Positions 27,352 to 35,275 of a stretch of 64,000 nt of DNA are shown piece after piece. The notes below the pieces were generated by a model that worked only from the letters and a program-made list of their open reading frames with translations, made no database searches and was not told where the DNA came from. The DNA is from Actinacidiphila paucisporea (GTDB lineage: Bacteria > Actinomycetota > Actinomycetes > Streptomycetales > Streptomycetaceae): NCBI RefSeq assembly GCF_900142575.1, contig NZ_FRBI01000023.1:1-64000 (forward strand), in the 5' to 3' direction. Each line of letters starts with the position of its first letter. The stretch's first letter is position 1. The position numbers were made by a program, and so were the translations under genes.

Positions 27352-27363
27352 TTGGTAAACCAA
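27352..27363. promoter_or_regulatory. Putative operator overlapping the HxlR promoter
   Basis: The perfect inverted repeat TTGGT-AA-ACCAA sits between the divergent GlxA and HxlR genes. A TATCCT -10 candidate follows at 27370-27375, putting the transcript start at about the HxlR ATG (27383), so the message may be leaderless. The palindrome would lie between -35 and -10, a classic repressor position, which suggests HxlR autoregulation. Confidence 0.55.
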
Positions 27364-27382
27364 ACCGACTATCCTGGGTGCC

Positions 27383-27826
27383 ATGCCCGACACCAAGCCC
27401 CGCGCGTGCCCCATCGCGGGAACCCTCGACCTCGTCGGAGAGCGCTGGGCGCTCCTGGTGCTGCGCGAGGTGTTCATGGGGGTGCGGCGCTTCGCCGACA
27501 TCCAGGCCAACACCGGCGCCCCGCGCGATGTCCTCACCAAGCGGCTCAGATCCCTGGAGGCCGGCGGCGTCCTGGAGCGCCACCGCTACCTGGAGCGCCC
27601 TCCCCGCTTCGAGTACCACCTGACAGCCGCCGGGCAGGCGCTGGAACCGGTGCTGATCGGCCTGCGGGAATGGGGCATGCGGTACCTGCCGGACCCGCCC
27701 CCGGCGCCCCGGTTCATCCACACCTGCGGCGCCGACGTCGTGACGCGGGTGGTGTGCGCCGAGTGCGGGCAGCCCCTCGAAGGGGGCGGGCTGGTGAGCG
27801 TGCTGGAGGAGGCCCACCCGGGGTGA
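27383..27826 (+). CDS. HxlR-family winged-helix regulator
   Basis: A 147-residue HxlR/DUF24 protein: CPIAGTLDLVGERWALLVLR opens the winged helix, then RRFADIQANTGAPRDVLTKR, LEAGGVLERHRY and FEYHLTAAGQALEPVL. Cys9 lies in the usual CPI position, where many family members sense reactive electrophiles or quinones. Two further cysteines in a CAECGQPL knuckle near the C-terminus look metal-binding. It is divergent from the GlxA regulator, and the palindrome at 27352-27363 overlaps its promoter. Confidence 0.88.
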   Translation: MPDTKPRACPIAGTLDLVGERWALLVLREVFMGVRRFADIQANTGAPRDVLTKRLRSLEAGGVLERHRYLERPPRFEYHLTAAGQALEPVLIGLREWGMRYLPDPPPAPRFIHTCGADVVTRVVCAECGQPLEGGGLVSVLEEAHPG

Positions 27827-27845
27827 CCGCCGGGGCCGCGCGGGC

Positions 27846-28253
27846 TCAGACCAGGCCGAGCTGCCGCATCATGCCGAGTTCGTCGCTGCTGCCCCAGCGC
27901 TCGACGAGCTTGCCGTTCTCGAAGCGGCTGATCTGCATCCCGCGGAAGCGCACCGGCTTGCCGGTCGGCGCGTGCCCCGCCAGCTCGCCGCGGTGGGTGC
28001 CCGTGATCGTGTACGCGAAGGCCAGCTCGTCGTCGGTGGCCAGCAGGTGCTCGACCTCGACGCGCAGGTCGGGAAAGGCGCTCCGCAGCTCGCGGAACAT
28101 GGCCTGGTATCCCTCCGGGCCAGGCCCCTGCCCGGGGGCGGCGTCGTGGTCGATCGAACCGGGAGCGACGACGTCCGCGAGTGCCGCGAGATTCCCGCTG
28201 TTGACGGCCTCGCCGAAGGCGGTCTGGGCGGCGATGTTCTCCTGCTGGGACAT
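27846..28253 (-). CDS. SnoaL/ester-cyclase-like NTF2 fold protein
   Basis: A 135-residue protein: NIAAQTAFGEAVNSGNLAAL, ADVVAPGSIDHDAAPGQGPG, FRELRSAFPDLRVEVEHLLA, and a C-terminal VERWGSSDELGMMRQLGLV. The SIDHD and RW-SSDELGMM blocks are typical of SnoaL-like ester cyclases. No polyketide genes lie nearby, so the substrate is unknown. Start ATG at 28253. It is convergent with the HxlR gene. Confidence 0.8.
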   Translation of the reverse strand: MSQQENIAAQTAFGEAVNSGNLAALADVVAPGSIDHDAAPGQGPGPEGYQAMFRELRSAFPDLRVEVEHLLATDDELAFAYTITGTHRGELAGHAPTGKPVRFRGMQISRFENGKLVERWGSSDELGMMRQLGLV

Positions 28254-28657
28254 GGCACTCCTCGGTCCGTGAACGCGTACGCCCGGCCGGTCGCCCCCGC
28301 TGGAGCGGCCGCCCTTGGCACCGATCCTGGGCGCCCGGTCCCGGGGCGCCGTCCGACACGCCAGCGCCCACCCCCGTACGGGCCGCCCCCTCCGCCCATC
28401 CGCCCCAACGCCGGCGGTGCCCGGGGCCGAGGGGCGTGGCGTACGGGCGTCCGGTCCGGCAGCGGGCACAGTGGGGGATGGCGGGGACGGCGTGCCGGAC
28501 CGGCTCGCCCGCCGGGTGGAAGGCGCGTCGGCCACGCCGCCGCCACCTGCCGCGAAACGGTTTCCGGTCGCTGTCGATCCGGCCGCGTCCCGTTCGACGC
28601 TCTTGCGTGGGGCGCTTCGCCGCACGAGGAAGCACCAGGATCTGGCGAGGAGAGCAC
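28254..28657. other. Divergent intergenic region, no gene seen
   Basis: About 400 bases between two divergent genes. The long open frames that cross it are Arg/Pro-rich with no family resemblance. It presumably holds the promoters of the SnoaL-like and DHFR-like genes. Confidence 0.45.
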
Positions 28658-29302
28658 ATGGACCAGTTGCTGAGAGTCATGAACTTCTGCGTCTCGCGGG
28701 ACGGGGTCGCCGCCGGTGAGGCCCAGAGCCTTGAGGAGCCGTTCGGCCTGCCCCACCCGGAGCGGCTGTTCGGCTGGGCCGGAGCCACGGCGAGCTGGCC
28801 CATGCGCGAGGACGGGGGAGGCAGCCGCGGCCTCGACGACTACTTCACGCGGGACTTCGCCCGCAATATCGGCGCCGAGATCATGGGCCGCAACAAGTTC
28901 GGGCCCCAGCGCGGGCCGTGGGAGGACCTCGACTGGACCGGGTGGTGGGGGGACGAGCCGCCGTTCCGAACCCCGGTGTTCGTCATGACCCACCACGGGC
29001 GTCCGTCGTTCTCGCTGTCCGACACCACCTTCCACTTCGTCGACGGCGACCCGGCCACCGTCCTGAAGCAGGCGCGGGAGGCGGCGCGGGGCCAGGACGT
29101 GAGGCTCGGCGGCGGGGTCACCACCATCCGGGAGTTCCTCGACGCCGACCTCGTCGACACCCTGCACGTGGCGGTCGCGCCGCTGGAGCTCGGCTCCGGG
29201 CTCCGGCTCTGGGAGTCGCCCGACGAGCTGCTCGACCGCTTCCATCGGGAGGTCGTGACCGGCGCGAGCGGCATCGCGCACCACCTCTTCTGGCGGAAGT
29301 GA
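28658..29302 (+). CDS. Dihydrofolate reductase-like (RibD C-terminal domain) protein
   Basis: A 214-residue protein of the RibD-C/DHFR-like family common in actinobacteria: FCVSRDGVAAGEAQSLEEPF, NIGAEIMGRNKFGPQRGPWE, FRTPVFVMTHHGRPSFSLSD, VRLGGGVTTIREFLDADLVD and TLHVAVAPLELGSGLRLWES. The fold uses NADPH, but these stand-alone members are not true folate or riboflavin enzymes, and their substrate is unknown. GGCGAGGAG precedes the ATG at 28658. Confidence 0.82.
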   Translation: MDQLLRVMNFCVSRDGVAAGEAQSLEEPFGLPHPERLFGWAGATASWPMREDGGGSRGLDDYFTRDFARNIGAEIMGRNKFGPQRGPWEDLDWTGWWGDEPPFRTPVFVMTHHGRPSFSLSDTTFHFVDGDPATVLKQAREAARGQDVRLGGGVTTIREFLDADLVDTLHVAVAPLELGSGLRLWESPDELLDRFHREVVTGASGIAHHLFWRK

Positions 29303-29387
29303 CCCTTCCGACCTGGTGACGGCGGTCCCCGCGGCTCCCGCCGCGGGGGCCGGGCGCCCGGGAGGGGGCGGGCGGGTCACCGGACTA

Positions 29388-29416
29388 TTGTCAGGGCCTG
29401 GTCAAGAATCTAGAGT
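29388..29416 (+). promoter_or_regulatory. Strong sigma-70-type promoter
   Basis: TTGTCA (29388-29393), a 17-base spacer, and TAGAGT (29411-29416) form a near-consensus actinobacterial vegetative promoter. It lies about 60 bases upstream of the ATG of the small secreted protein gene at 29477 and probably drives both secreted-protein genes. Confidence 0.65.
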
Positions 29417-29476
29417 AGGGGCGCAGCACCCGGCACCTCCGCATCGTCCGGCACACCCCTCACTCCTGGACGTGAC

Positions 29477-29794
29477 ATGACGCGACGCCGCCGTACGCTC
29501 ATCGCCGCCTGCCTGCTGGCCGTCCCCGCCGCGAGCGCCCTGCTGCCCTCCGCGGAGGCGGTCGTGCCGCCCGAGCACGCCGTCGTGGTCTGCCAGAGCG
29601 CCAGCTTCTACGCCAACTACGACAGCGCGAACGGCCCGTCCGGGCTGCTGCGCACGCTGGCCTACGGCAACAAGATCGGCCACACCCCCGGTTCGCACCC
29701 CGTCTACAACGGCTGGGCCGCCAGCTTCGACTTCGGGCCCAACGACTGGGGCTACCTGCGGATCGAGTGCATCGGCGGCTACGACTCCTGGTGA
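29477..29794 (+). CDS. Small secreted protein
   Basis: A 105-residue exported protein: residues 1-28 are a signal peptide (RRRR, hydrophobic core, PSAEA cut site). The mature part is about 77 residues with two cysteines (VVVCQS and RIECIG) that could form one disulfide. The C-terminal WGYLRIECIGG looks like the last strand of an SH3-like barrel. It is the first of two consecutive genes for small secreted SH3-like proteins under a strong promoter. The function is unknown; members may bind cell wall or act as extracellular inhibitors. Confidence 0.72.
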   Translation: MTRRRRTLIAACLLAVPAASALLPSAEAVVPPEHAVVVCQSASFYANYDSANGPSGLLRTLAYGNKIGHTPGSHPVYNGWAASFDFGPNDWGYLRIECIGGYDSW

Positions 29795-29859
29795 GAGCAG
29801 GCTCCCCCCCCGCTCGCCCTCCGACCCCCCTCAGCCCTTACGAACAGCGGGAGTTCACC

Positions 29860-30144
29860 GTGCTGCGAACCGTATCGATGGGCGCCGGCGCCGCCGTGCT
29901 GGCCGCCGCCGCCCTGCTGACCGCCGCCGATCCGGCGGGCGCCGCCAACGGCACGGTCGGTGTCCGGGAGACCGTCTGCGCGCAGGACCTCTACGTCAGG
30001 ACCGCACCCGTCGGCGCCTGGATGGGCACGCTCTACCAGGGCCAGACCTTCCTGGTCGAGCAGGTCGACGGCTCCTGGGTGTACGGCTTCGCGTACGGCG
30101 ACATCAACCGGCACGGGTGGGTCCAGAACGGCTGGTTCTGCTGA
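29860..30144 (+). CDS. Small secreted SH3-domain protein
   Basis: A 94-residue exported protein from GTG 29860: a signal peptide to about residue 28 (AADPAGAA), then a roughly 65-residue bacterial SH3-like domain (ETVCAQDLYVRTAPVGAWMG, TLYQGQTFLVEQ, SWVYGFAYG, HGWVQNGWFC). It has two cysteines, the second at the C-terminus. It is probably co-transcribed with the preceding secreted gene 65 bases upstream and ends 9 bases before the convergent LysR gene. Confidence 0.75.
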   Translation: MLRTVSMGAGAAVLAAAALLTAADPAGAANGTVGVRETVCAQDLYVRTAPVGAWMGTLYQGQTFLVEQVDGSWVYGFAYGDINRHGWVQNGWFC

Positions 30145-30152
30145 CGCGGCGC

Positions 30153-31043
30153 TCAGCGCCGCTCGTCCAGGCAGCAGGCGACGAAGTCCCGCACGACGGG
30201 GTCGGCGTCGTCGTCGGGCGCCCAGGCGACGCCGACCCGGCTCGGGCTCACGCCGCTGACCGGGCGGTAGGTGATGCCCGGCCGGGCATAGAAACGGCCG
30301 GCGGACGCGGGCGCCAGGGCGACGCCGTAACCGTTGGCGACCGCGCTCAGCCAGTCGTCCGGATGGTCGGCGACGGTGCCGATCCGCACGGGCCGGCCGC
30401 CGCGCTCGTCCGCGGCCAGCCAGTAGTCCCGCCACGCGCCCGTCCCGGCCTCTGCGGCCACGAACGGCTCGTCCCACAGCTCGCTGAAAGCGATCACCTC
30501 GCGCGCCGCCAGCCGGTGCGTCGAGGGCAGGACGACCCATCGCGGCTCGGTGAACAGCACCTCGACGCGCAGCGCGTCCTGGCCGGGGAAGGGCAGCCGC
30601 AGCAGGGCGGCGTCCACCTCCCCGCCGGCCAGGCCCGCGCTCGGGTTCGACCACGCCGCCTGCCGCATGTCGACGCGCCAGCCCGGCCGGCGCCGGGTGA
30701 ACGCGGCGACGACGCGCGGAGTGGACTCGCCGGCGGCGTTGGCCAGGAAGCCGACCCGCAGCACCCGGGCCGCTCGGGCGGCGGCGCCCCTGGTCTCGCG
30801 CAGCACCCGGTCCCAGTCGGCCAGCAGGCCCGGCACCCGTTCGGCCAGCGCCCGGCCCGGCTCCGTCAGCGCCATGCCCGCCCGCGACCGGGTGAACAGC
30901 GGTGTGCCGAGCAGCGCCTCCAGCTGCCTGACCTGCTTCGTCAGTGCGGGCTGCGACACGAACAGCCGCTCGGCTGCCCGCGTCAGGCTGCCCTCCTGCG
31001 CGACGGCGGCGAAGTAGCGCAGGAGCCGGGTGTCGACATCCAT
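30153..31043 (-). CDS. LysR-family transcriptional regulator
   Basis: A 296-residue LysR protein: the winged helix at residues 3-62 (LLRYFAAVAQEGSLTRAAER, LFVSQPALTKQVRQLEALLG), a linker helix and the two-lobed inducer domain (VLRVGFLANAAGESTPRVVA, VGVAWAPDDD). It is divergent from a DoxX-like gene 99 bases away, the usual layout of a LysR regulator and its target. The intergenic DNA contains ATA-N8-TAT (31055-31068), a weak LysR-box candidate. Confidence 0.88.
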   Translation of the reverse strand: MDVDTRLLRYFAAVAQEGSLTRAAERLFVSQPALTKQVRQLEALLGTPLFTRSRAGMALTEPGRALAERVPGLLADWDRVLRETRGAAARAARVLRVGFLANAAGESTPRVVAAFTRRRPGWRVDMRQAAWSNPSAGLAGGEVDAALLRLPFPGQDALRVEVLFTEPRWVVLPSTHRLAAREVIAFSELWDEPFVAAEAGTGAWRDYWLAADERGGRPVRIGTVADHPDDWLSAVANGYGVALAPASAGRFYARPGITYRPVSGVSPSRVGVAWAPDDDADPVVRDFVACCLDERR

Positions 31044-31142
31044 GCCGCCAGGTTATAGGCGCAGGTATTGGACGGGTCGCGGTGGGCGGGACGACGCTGG
31101 TGGCACTCCGGGAAGCACCCGGAGGCCACTGCGAGGAGAACC

Positions 31143-31499
31143 GTGTTCACCGCATACGTCGTCGTCACCGCGGTCACCGCCGCGGCCAACGCCGGTATGG
31201 CCGCGGCCGACTTCGCCAGGGCGGACTTCGTGCTGGCCAACGCGGCGGACGTCGGCCTCCCGGCATGGTCGGTGCGCTACCTCGGCGCCCTGAAGGCCGC
31301 CGGCGCCGCCGGACTGCTGCTCGGCCTGCTGGGCGCCCGCCCGCTCGGCACCGCAGCGGCGGCCGGCCTCGTGCTCTTCTTCGTCGGCGCGATCGTCGCC
31401 CACCTGCGCGCCCGCGTCCTGTCCACCCTGGCCTTCCCCGGCACCTTCCTGGTCCTTGCGGCCGGCTGCCTGGCCCTGGCCCTGGCGCCGGCGCGCTGA
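31143..31499 (+). CDS. DoxX-like membrane protein
   Basis: A 118-residue protein with four transmembrane helices, typical of short DoxX/DoxD-like proteins: TAAANAGMAAADFARADFVL, VRYLGALKAAGAAGLLLGLL, FFVGAIVAHLRAR, and a hydrophobic C-terminus. The GTG at 31143 follows GCGAGGAG. It lies divergently from the LysR regulator, its likely controller. The biochemical role of this subfamily is unsettled. Confidence 0.8.
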   Translation: MFTAYVVVTAVTAAANAGMAAADFARADFVLANAADVGLPAWSVRYLGALKAAGAAGLLLGLLGARPLGTAAAAGLVLFFVGAIVAHLRARVLSTLAFPGTFLVLAAGCLALALAPAR

Positions 31500-31507
31500 C
31501 GCGGGGC

Positions 31508-32728
31508 CTAGCGTCCGGCGGGGAGTGACGTGCCGGCGGGGAGTGACGTGCCGGCGGGGAAAGGGCCGTCGGGGGCGAAGGCCAGCGCCGCGAAGCGGCT
31601 GGCGATGTGGGCGTGGGTCGCGGTGTCGGGGTGGAGGTTGTCGGGGAGCGGGAGGGCGGCGGCGTCGGAGGCGCCGTAGAGGGCGCGGCCGTCGAGGTAG
31701 TGCAGGTGGGGGTCCTCCGGGCGGCGCTCGCCGACGACCCGCGACAGCTCCTCGCGGATGACGGTCAGGGTCAGCTTGCCGTTCGCGCGGTCGGCGGGGT
31801 CGCCGGCCGCGCGCATGGACACCTTGCCGGCGCCGAGGGCGTCGAGGTCGAAGGCGGTGGGGCCGGGCGTGTCCTCGTGGATGGGGCACAGCAGCGGGGA
31901 GATGACCAGCAGGGGGGTGCGGGGGTGCCCCTCGCGGATGGTGTCGAGGAAGCCGTGGACGGCCGGGCCGAAGGCGCGCAGGCGCATCAGGTCGGCGTTG
32001 ACGAGGTTGATGCCGATCTTGACGCTGATCAGGTCGGCGGGGGTGTCGCGCAGCGCGCGGGCGGTGAAGGGGTCGAGCAGCGCGTTGCCGCCCAGGCCCA
32101 GGTTGATCAGCTCCACGCCGGCGAGGGAGGCCGCGCGGGCGGGCCAGGTGGCGGTGGGGCTGGTGGCCTCGGAGCCGTGGCTGATGGAACTGCCGTGGTG
32201 CAGCCACACCTTGCGGCCGTGCCGTGCCGCGGGCTCGACGGGGGCGTCGGTGCGCAGCGCGACCAGCTCGGTCATCTCGTTGTGCGGCAGCCAGATCTCG
32301 ACGTCCTTGTCGCCGTCGGGCAGCCCGGTGAAGCGCAGGGTGCCGACCGGTCCCGGCGTCAACTCGGTGGCCAGGGTGGCCATGTCGACGGTCAGGGTGG
32401 TGCCGCCTGACACGCTGCCCTGTCCGGCCAGCCGCCCGTCGACGACCAGGTCGTAGACGCCGTCCGGGCGGGCCGGGGCGCCGGTGTAGACGCGCTTGGT
32501 GGGCAGCGTGTCCAACTCGACGGCGGTGGCGGCGGTACGGAACGCGACCCGTACGCCGGAGGGCTGCGACTCGGCCAGCGCGAGCTGCGGGTCGGCGCAC
32601 TGGGCCCGCGCCCAGGCCGGCAGCCGGTGCGGCAGCAGGCCGCGCTCGGTCCGCTCCAACTCAAGGGCGCCGCGTACGAGGTCGGCGGTGAGGGGGGTGG
32701 TGGTCCAGTGGCGCTCGGGGGTGCTCAT
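31508..32728 (-). CDS. SGNH/GDSL hydrolase with N-terminal jelly-roll domain
   Basis: A 406-residue, apparently cytoplasmic protein. Residues 1-165 form a beta-sandwich-like region (VELDTLPTKRVYTG, DLVVDGRLAGQGSV). Residues 170-395 are an SGNH esterase domain: HHGSSISHG (block I nucleophile Ser), LGLGGNALLDP (block II Gly/Asn area), KIGINLVNA (block III) and DNLHPDTATH (block V Asp-His). Substrates of this family are often acetylated or acylated sugars. The C-terminal tail PAGTSLPAGTSLPAGR comes from an 18-bp tandem duplication (31515-31560). Confidence 0.85.
   Translation of the reverse strand: MSTPERHWTTTPLTADLVRGALELERTERGLLPHRLPAWARAQCADPQLALAESQPSGVRVAFRTAATAVELDTLPTKRVYTGAPARPDGVYDLVVDGRLAGQGSVSGGTTLTVDMATLATELTPGPVGTLRFTGLPDGDKDVEIWLPHNEMTELVALRTDAPVEPAARHGRKVWLHHGSSISHGSEATSPTATWPARAASLAGVELINLGLGGNALLDPFTARALRDTPADLISVKIGINLVNADLMRLRAFGPAVHGFLDTIREGHPRTPLLVISPLLCPIHEDTPGPTAFDLDALGAGKVSMRAAGDPADRANGKLTLTVIREELSRVVGERRPEDPHLHYLDGRALYGASDAAALPLPDNLHPDTATHAHIASRFAALAFAPDGPFPAGTSLPAGTSLPAGR
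31515..31560. repeat. 18-bp tandem repeat at the 3' end of the SGNH gene
   Basis: The unit CCGGCGGGGAGTGACGTG occurs at 31515-31532 and 31533-31550, and partly at 31551-31560. Being 18 bp it keeps frame and encodes repeated LPAGTS hexapeptides at the protein's C-terminus. Confidence 0.85.
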
Positions 32729-32791
32729 GGTTCTCGACCTGTTGCTCGGGTGCGGGAGGATACGGAGGGACGCAGACGTGAGGGGGCGGGC

Positions 32792-33649
32792 CTAACGGTT
32801 CGGGGAGGCGGACGAGTAGTCGGGGTGGAGCTTGGCGGAGAGCGGGGGCAGCGCGGCGCACATCGCGGTCGGGAAGGCGGGGGCCACGCGGTGGACGGCC
32901 CGGCAGCCGCCGGTCGCGCCGGAGGTGAGCGGGACCCAGCCGGCGGGCGCCGCGCGGAAGAACCAGCGGTCGCCCAGCCTGGACGCGCAGGCGGCGGATT
33001 CGCTCGCATCGTCGCAGGCGGGGCCGGTGCGCCAGGAGAAGTCCAGCACCAGCCACTCGCCGTCGCAGTTCTGGGAGTCCCGGTAGGTGTGGGCGGGCGC
33101 GTCGGCCGCGAGCAGGGCCTGGTCGTAGGACGCGGGCGTGCAGCCGGTGGCCGGCGGGCGGCAGCCCAGCCTGCCGCACAGGCGGAGGGCGGGCGGCGTG
33201 GCGCCCTGGGCGGTGTAGACCTGGTCGATGTCGACGACCAGGTCCTGTCCGCCCAGCGGCTCGGGCAGTTGGACGGCGGTGGTGGCCCGGCTCTCCTTGG
33301 TGCAGCCGGCGGCGACCTCCAACGACGGCGAGGAATAGGTGACCTGGACCCGCACGACGTTGTTCGACGCTTCCCCGAGGACGGCCTTCAGGTCGCGCAT
33401 GCACGGTTTCTTCCCGGCCGGGACCTGGACGTCGATGGTCAAGGTGCGGCCGTCCGAGCCGAGTTGGACGCCGTTGACCCGGGACGGCTCAAGCGTCGTC
33501 CACGCGACCGGCGTGGACGCGGGGGGCACGTTCACCCCCTGACCGGCCACCTGCGTCCCGCACGCGCCGAGCAGCAGCGCGGCGAACGCCCCGGCTGCGG
33601 CCGTGACGGCCGCCCTCACCCGTGATCGCACAGTCCTCAGTCCCCCCAC
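32792..33649 (-). CDS. Putative secreted lipoprotein
   Basis: A roughly 285-residue protein with a lipobox (LLLGAC) after an N-terminal hydrophobic segment, so probably membrane-anchored on the outside. The mature part is Cys-rich (about ten cysteines, e.g. LCGRLGCRPPATGC, CDDASESAACASR), with a VQVTYSSPSLEVAAGCTKES strand and a conserved-looking CDGEWLVLDFSW block. No domain is recognised. A GTG at 33649 opens the frame, but an internal GTG starting VRSRVRAAV is equally possible. Confidence 0.65.
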   Translation of the reverse strand: MGGLRTVRSRVRAAVTAAAGAFAALLLGACGTQVAGQGVNVPPASTPVAWTTLEPSRVNGVQLGSDGRTLTIDVQVPAGKKPCMRDLKAVLGEASNNVVRVQVTYSSPSLEVAAGCTKESRATTAVQLPEPLGGQDLVVDIDQVYTAQGATPPALRLCGRLGCRPPATGCTPASYDQALLAADAPAHTYRDSQNCDGEWLVLDFSWRTGPACDDASESAACASRLGDRWFFRAAPAGWVPLTSGATGGCRAVHRVAPAFPTAMCAALPPLSAKLHPDYSSASPNR

Positions 33650-33686
33650 GCGGCACCGGCGTTGCCCCCGGCCCCATCGTAGGGGG

Positions 33687-34382
33687 TCAGGGTGCGGCGG
33701 GCCGCGTGCGGCGGGCGTAGGCGCGGGCCGCGCGGGCGCGGTCGCCGCAGCGGGTCGAGCACCAGTGGCGGCGGCCGTGCCGCAGGAGGTAGCGGGTGCA
33801 GGGGGCGGAGCCGCACGCGGTGAGGCGGTCGGCGTCGGGGCCGGTGAGCAGGTCGGCGACGTCGGCGGCGAGGGCGGCCAGGGCGTGCTCGGTGATCTGC
33901 GTGACCGGGTGGGACGCCTCGCGGTGCAGGCCGCGCTCGGCGTCCCAGCGCAGCAGGCGGGCGGCGGGCGCCCGGGTGAGCGCGTCGTTGACGGCGGCCA
34001 GCGCCGCCACGGGGGCGGGCCGTTCGCCGACGCGGGCGGCGATCAGGGCGCGCACCTGGTCGCGCAGGCCGCGCAGCCGGGCCGCGCACACCTCCTGCAG
34101 CCCGGCGCCGGCCGGCGCGAGGCCGTGGCCGGCCAGCCACTCCTCGGCCGCGGCCGGTGTCGCGAGCAGGTCGATGACCTGGCCACTGGGCACGGCGATG
34201 GCGCTGTTGGCGAAGTCCAGCGCCGCGTAGAGGTCCGCTCCCGGCGCGGGGGGCGGTACGTGCGGCTGCCCGTGCGGGGCCGCGGCGGGCTCCGGTGGCA
34301 CGTCGCCCGGCCGTACGCGCGGCGCTCCGGCGGCCGCGTCCGCCGCTGCGCGCACTGCCGTCGCGGTCACGTTCTCCGTCAT
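33687..34382 (-). CDS. CGNR zinc-finger protein (ABATE domain)
   Basis: A 231-residue protein. The middle is a stress-induced ABATE-like domain (LYAALDFANSAIAV, EEWLAGHGLAP, LRGLRDQVRALIAARV, LAAVNDALTRAP). The C-terminus is a CGNR zinc finger with C-x4-C (CGSAPC) and C-x3-C (CSTRC) followed by GDRARAARAYARR. These are thought to be DNA-binding regulators. It is divergent from an MBL-fold gene, and repeated CTCATCCGTGAG elements fill the space between. ATG 34382 is used; another ATG at 34391 is in frame. Confidence 0.8.
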   Translation of the reverse strand: MTENVTATAVRAAADAAAGAPRVRPGDVPPEPAAAPHGQPHVPPPAPGADLYAALDFANSAIAVPSGQVIDLLATPAAAEEWLAGHGLAPAGAGLQEVCAARLRGLRDQVRALIAARVGERPAPVAALAAVNDALTRAPAARLLRWDAERGLHREASHPVTQITEHALAALAADVADLLTGPDADRLTACGSAPCTRYLLRHGRRHWCSTRCGDRARAARAYARRTRPAAP

Positions 34383-34404
34383 GGATCTCATGGTACGTCT
34401 TGCC

Positions 34405-34461
34405 CTCATCCGTGAGAAGCGCCTAGTCTTCCTCACGGAAACACTGGCTCTCATCCGTGAG
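34405..34461. promoter_or_regulatory. Repeated CTCATCCGTGAG operator-like elements
   Basis: The 12-mer CTCATCCGTGAG occurs exactly at 34405-34416 and 34450-34461, 45 bases apart. A complementary CCTCACGGA (34431-34439) lies between them. Each 12-mer is itself CTCA-N4-TGAG. They fill the divergent promoter of the CGNR and MBL-fold genes, so they are good candidates for the CGNR protein's binding sites. Confidence 0.6.
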
Positions 34462-34471
34462 GAAGCTCCTG

Positions 34472-35275
34472 ATGCCCGCTGCCCAGAACCCCAGCGCAGA
34501 CCCGCGGCCTTTCACCGTCAGCGTCCTCGGCGGGCCGACCACCGTCTTCGACTACGGCGGCCTGCGGTTCCTGACCGACCCGACCTTCGACGAGCCCGGC
34601 GACTACCGGCGCCCCGGGCGTCCGGTGCTGACCAAGACCGCGCCGTCCACCGCCGACCCCGCCGACCTCGGGCCGATCGACGTCGTCCTGCTCTCGCACG
34701 ACGAGCACGCCGACAACCTCGACACCTCCGGGCGCGCCCTGCTCGCCGGCGTACCGCTGACGCTGACCACGCCCGACGCCGGCCGGCGGCTGGGGGAGGG
34801 GGCCAGGGGGCTGGCCGACTGGGAGGCAGTCGAGCTGGACCGGCCCGGCGGCGGCACCGTCACCGTGACGGCCGTGCCCGCGATCCACGGGCCGGGGGCG
34901 CGCGCGGACGTCGAGCCGATCAGCGGGCAGGTCGTCGGCTTCGTGCTCACCGGGGAGGGCCTGCCCACCGTCTACGTCAGCGGCGACAACGCCTCGCTCG
35001 ACGCGGTCCGGGAGATCGCCGGGCGGTTCGGCCCGGTCGACACCGCCGTGCTCTTCGCCGGCGCCCCGCGCTTCCCGGTCCTCTTCGACGGCGGGGCGCT
35101 CGTACTCGACAGCGCCCAGGCCGCGCAGGCCGCCGCGATCCTCGGCGCCCGCCGGGTCGTCGCCGCGCACTGCGACAGCTGGGCCCACTTCACCGAGAGC
35201 CGCGCCGACGTGGTGGCCGCCTTCACCGCCGCGGGCCTGGCCGACCGCCTCCAGCCGGCCGGGTCAGTCGTGTGA
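34472..35275 (+). CDS. MBL-fold metallohydrolase (UlaG-like)
   Basis: A 267-residue metallo-beta-lactamase-fold protein: GGPTTVFDYGGLRFLTDPTF, LLSHDEHADNLD (the modified SHDxHxDN metal motif), AVPAIHGPGA, VYVSGDNASLDAV, and a C-terminal AAHCDSWAHFTES segment with the last ligand. It resembles UlaG-like lactonase/hydrolase relatives; the substrate is unknown. ATG 34472 is chosen over 34457 because GAGGAAG lies seven bases upstream. It overlaps the convergent DUF6328 gene by 12 bases. Confidence 0.82.
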   Translation: MPAAQNPSADPRPFTVSVLGGPTTVFDYGGLRFLTDPTFDEPGDYRRPGRPVLTKTAPSTADPADLGPIDVVLLSHDEHADNLDTSGRALLAGVPLTLTTPDAGRRLGEGARGLADWEAVELDRPGGGTVTVTAVPAIHGPGARADVEPISGQVVGFVLTGEGLPTVYVSGDNASLDAVREIAGRFGPVDTAVLFAGAPRFPVLFDGGALVLDSAQAAQAAAILGARRVVAAHCDSWAHFTESRADVVAAFTAAGLADRLQPAGSVV

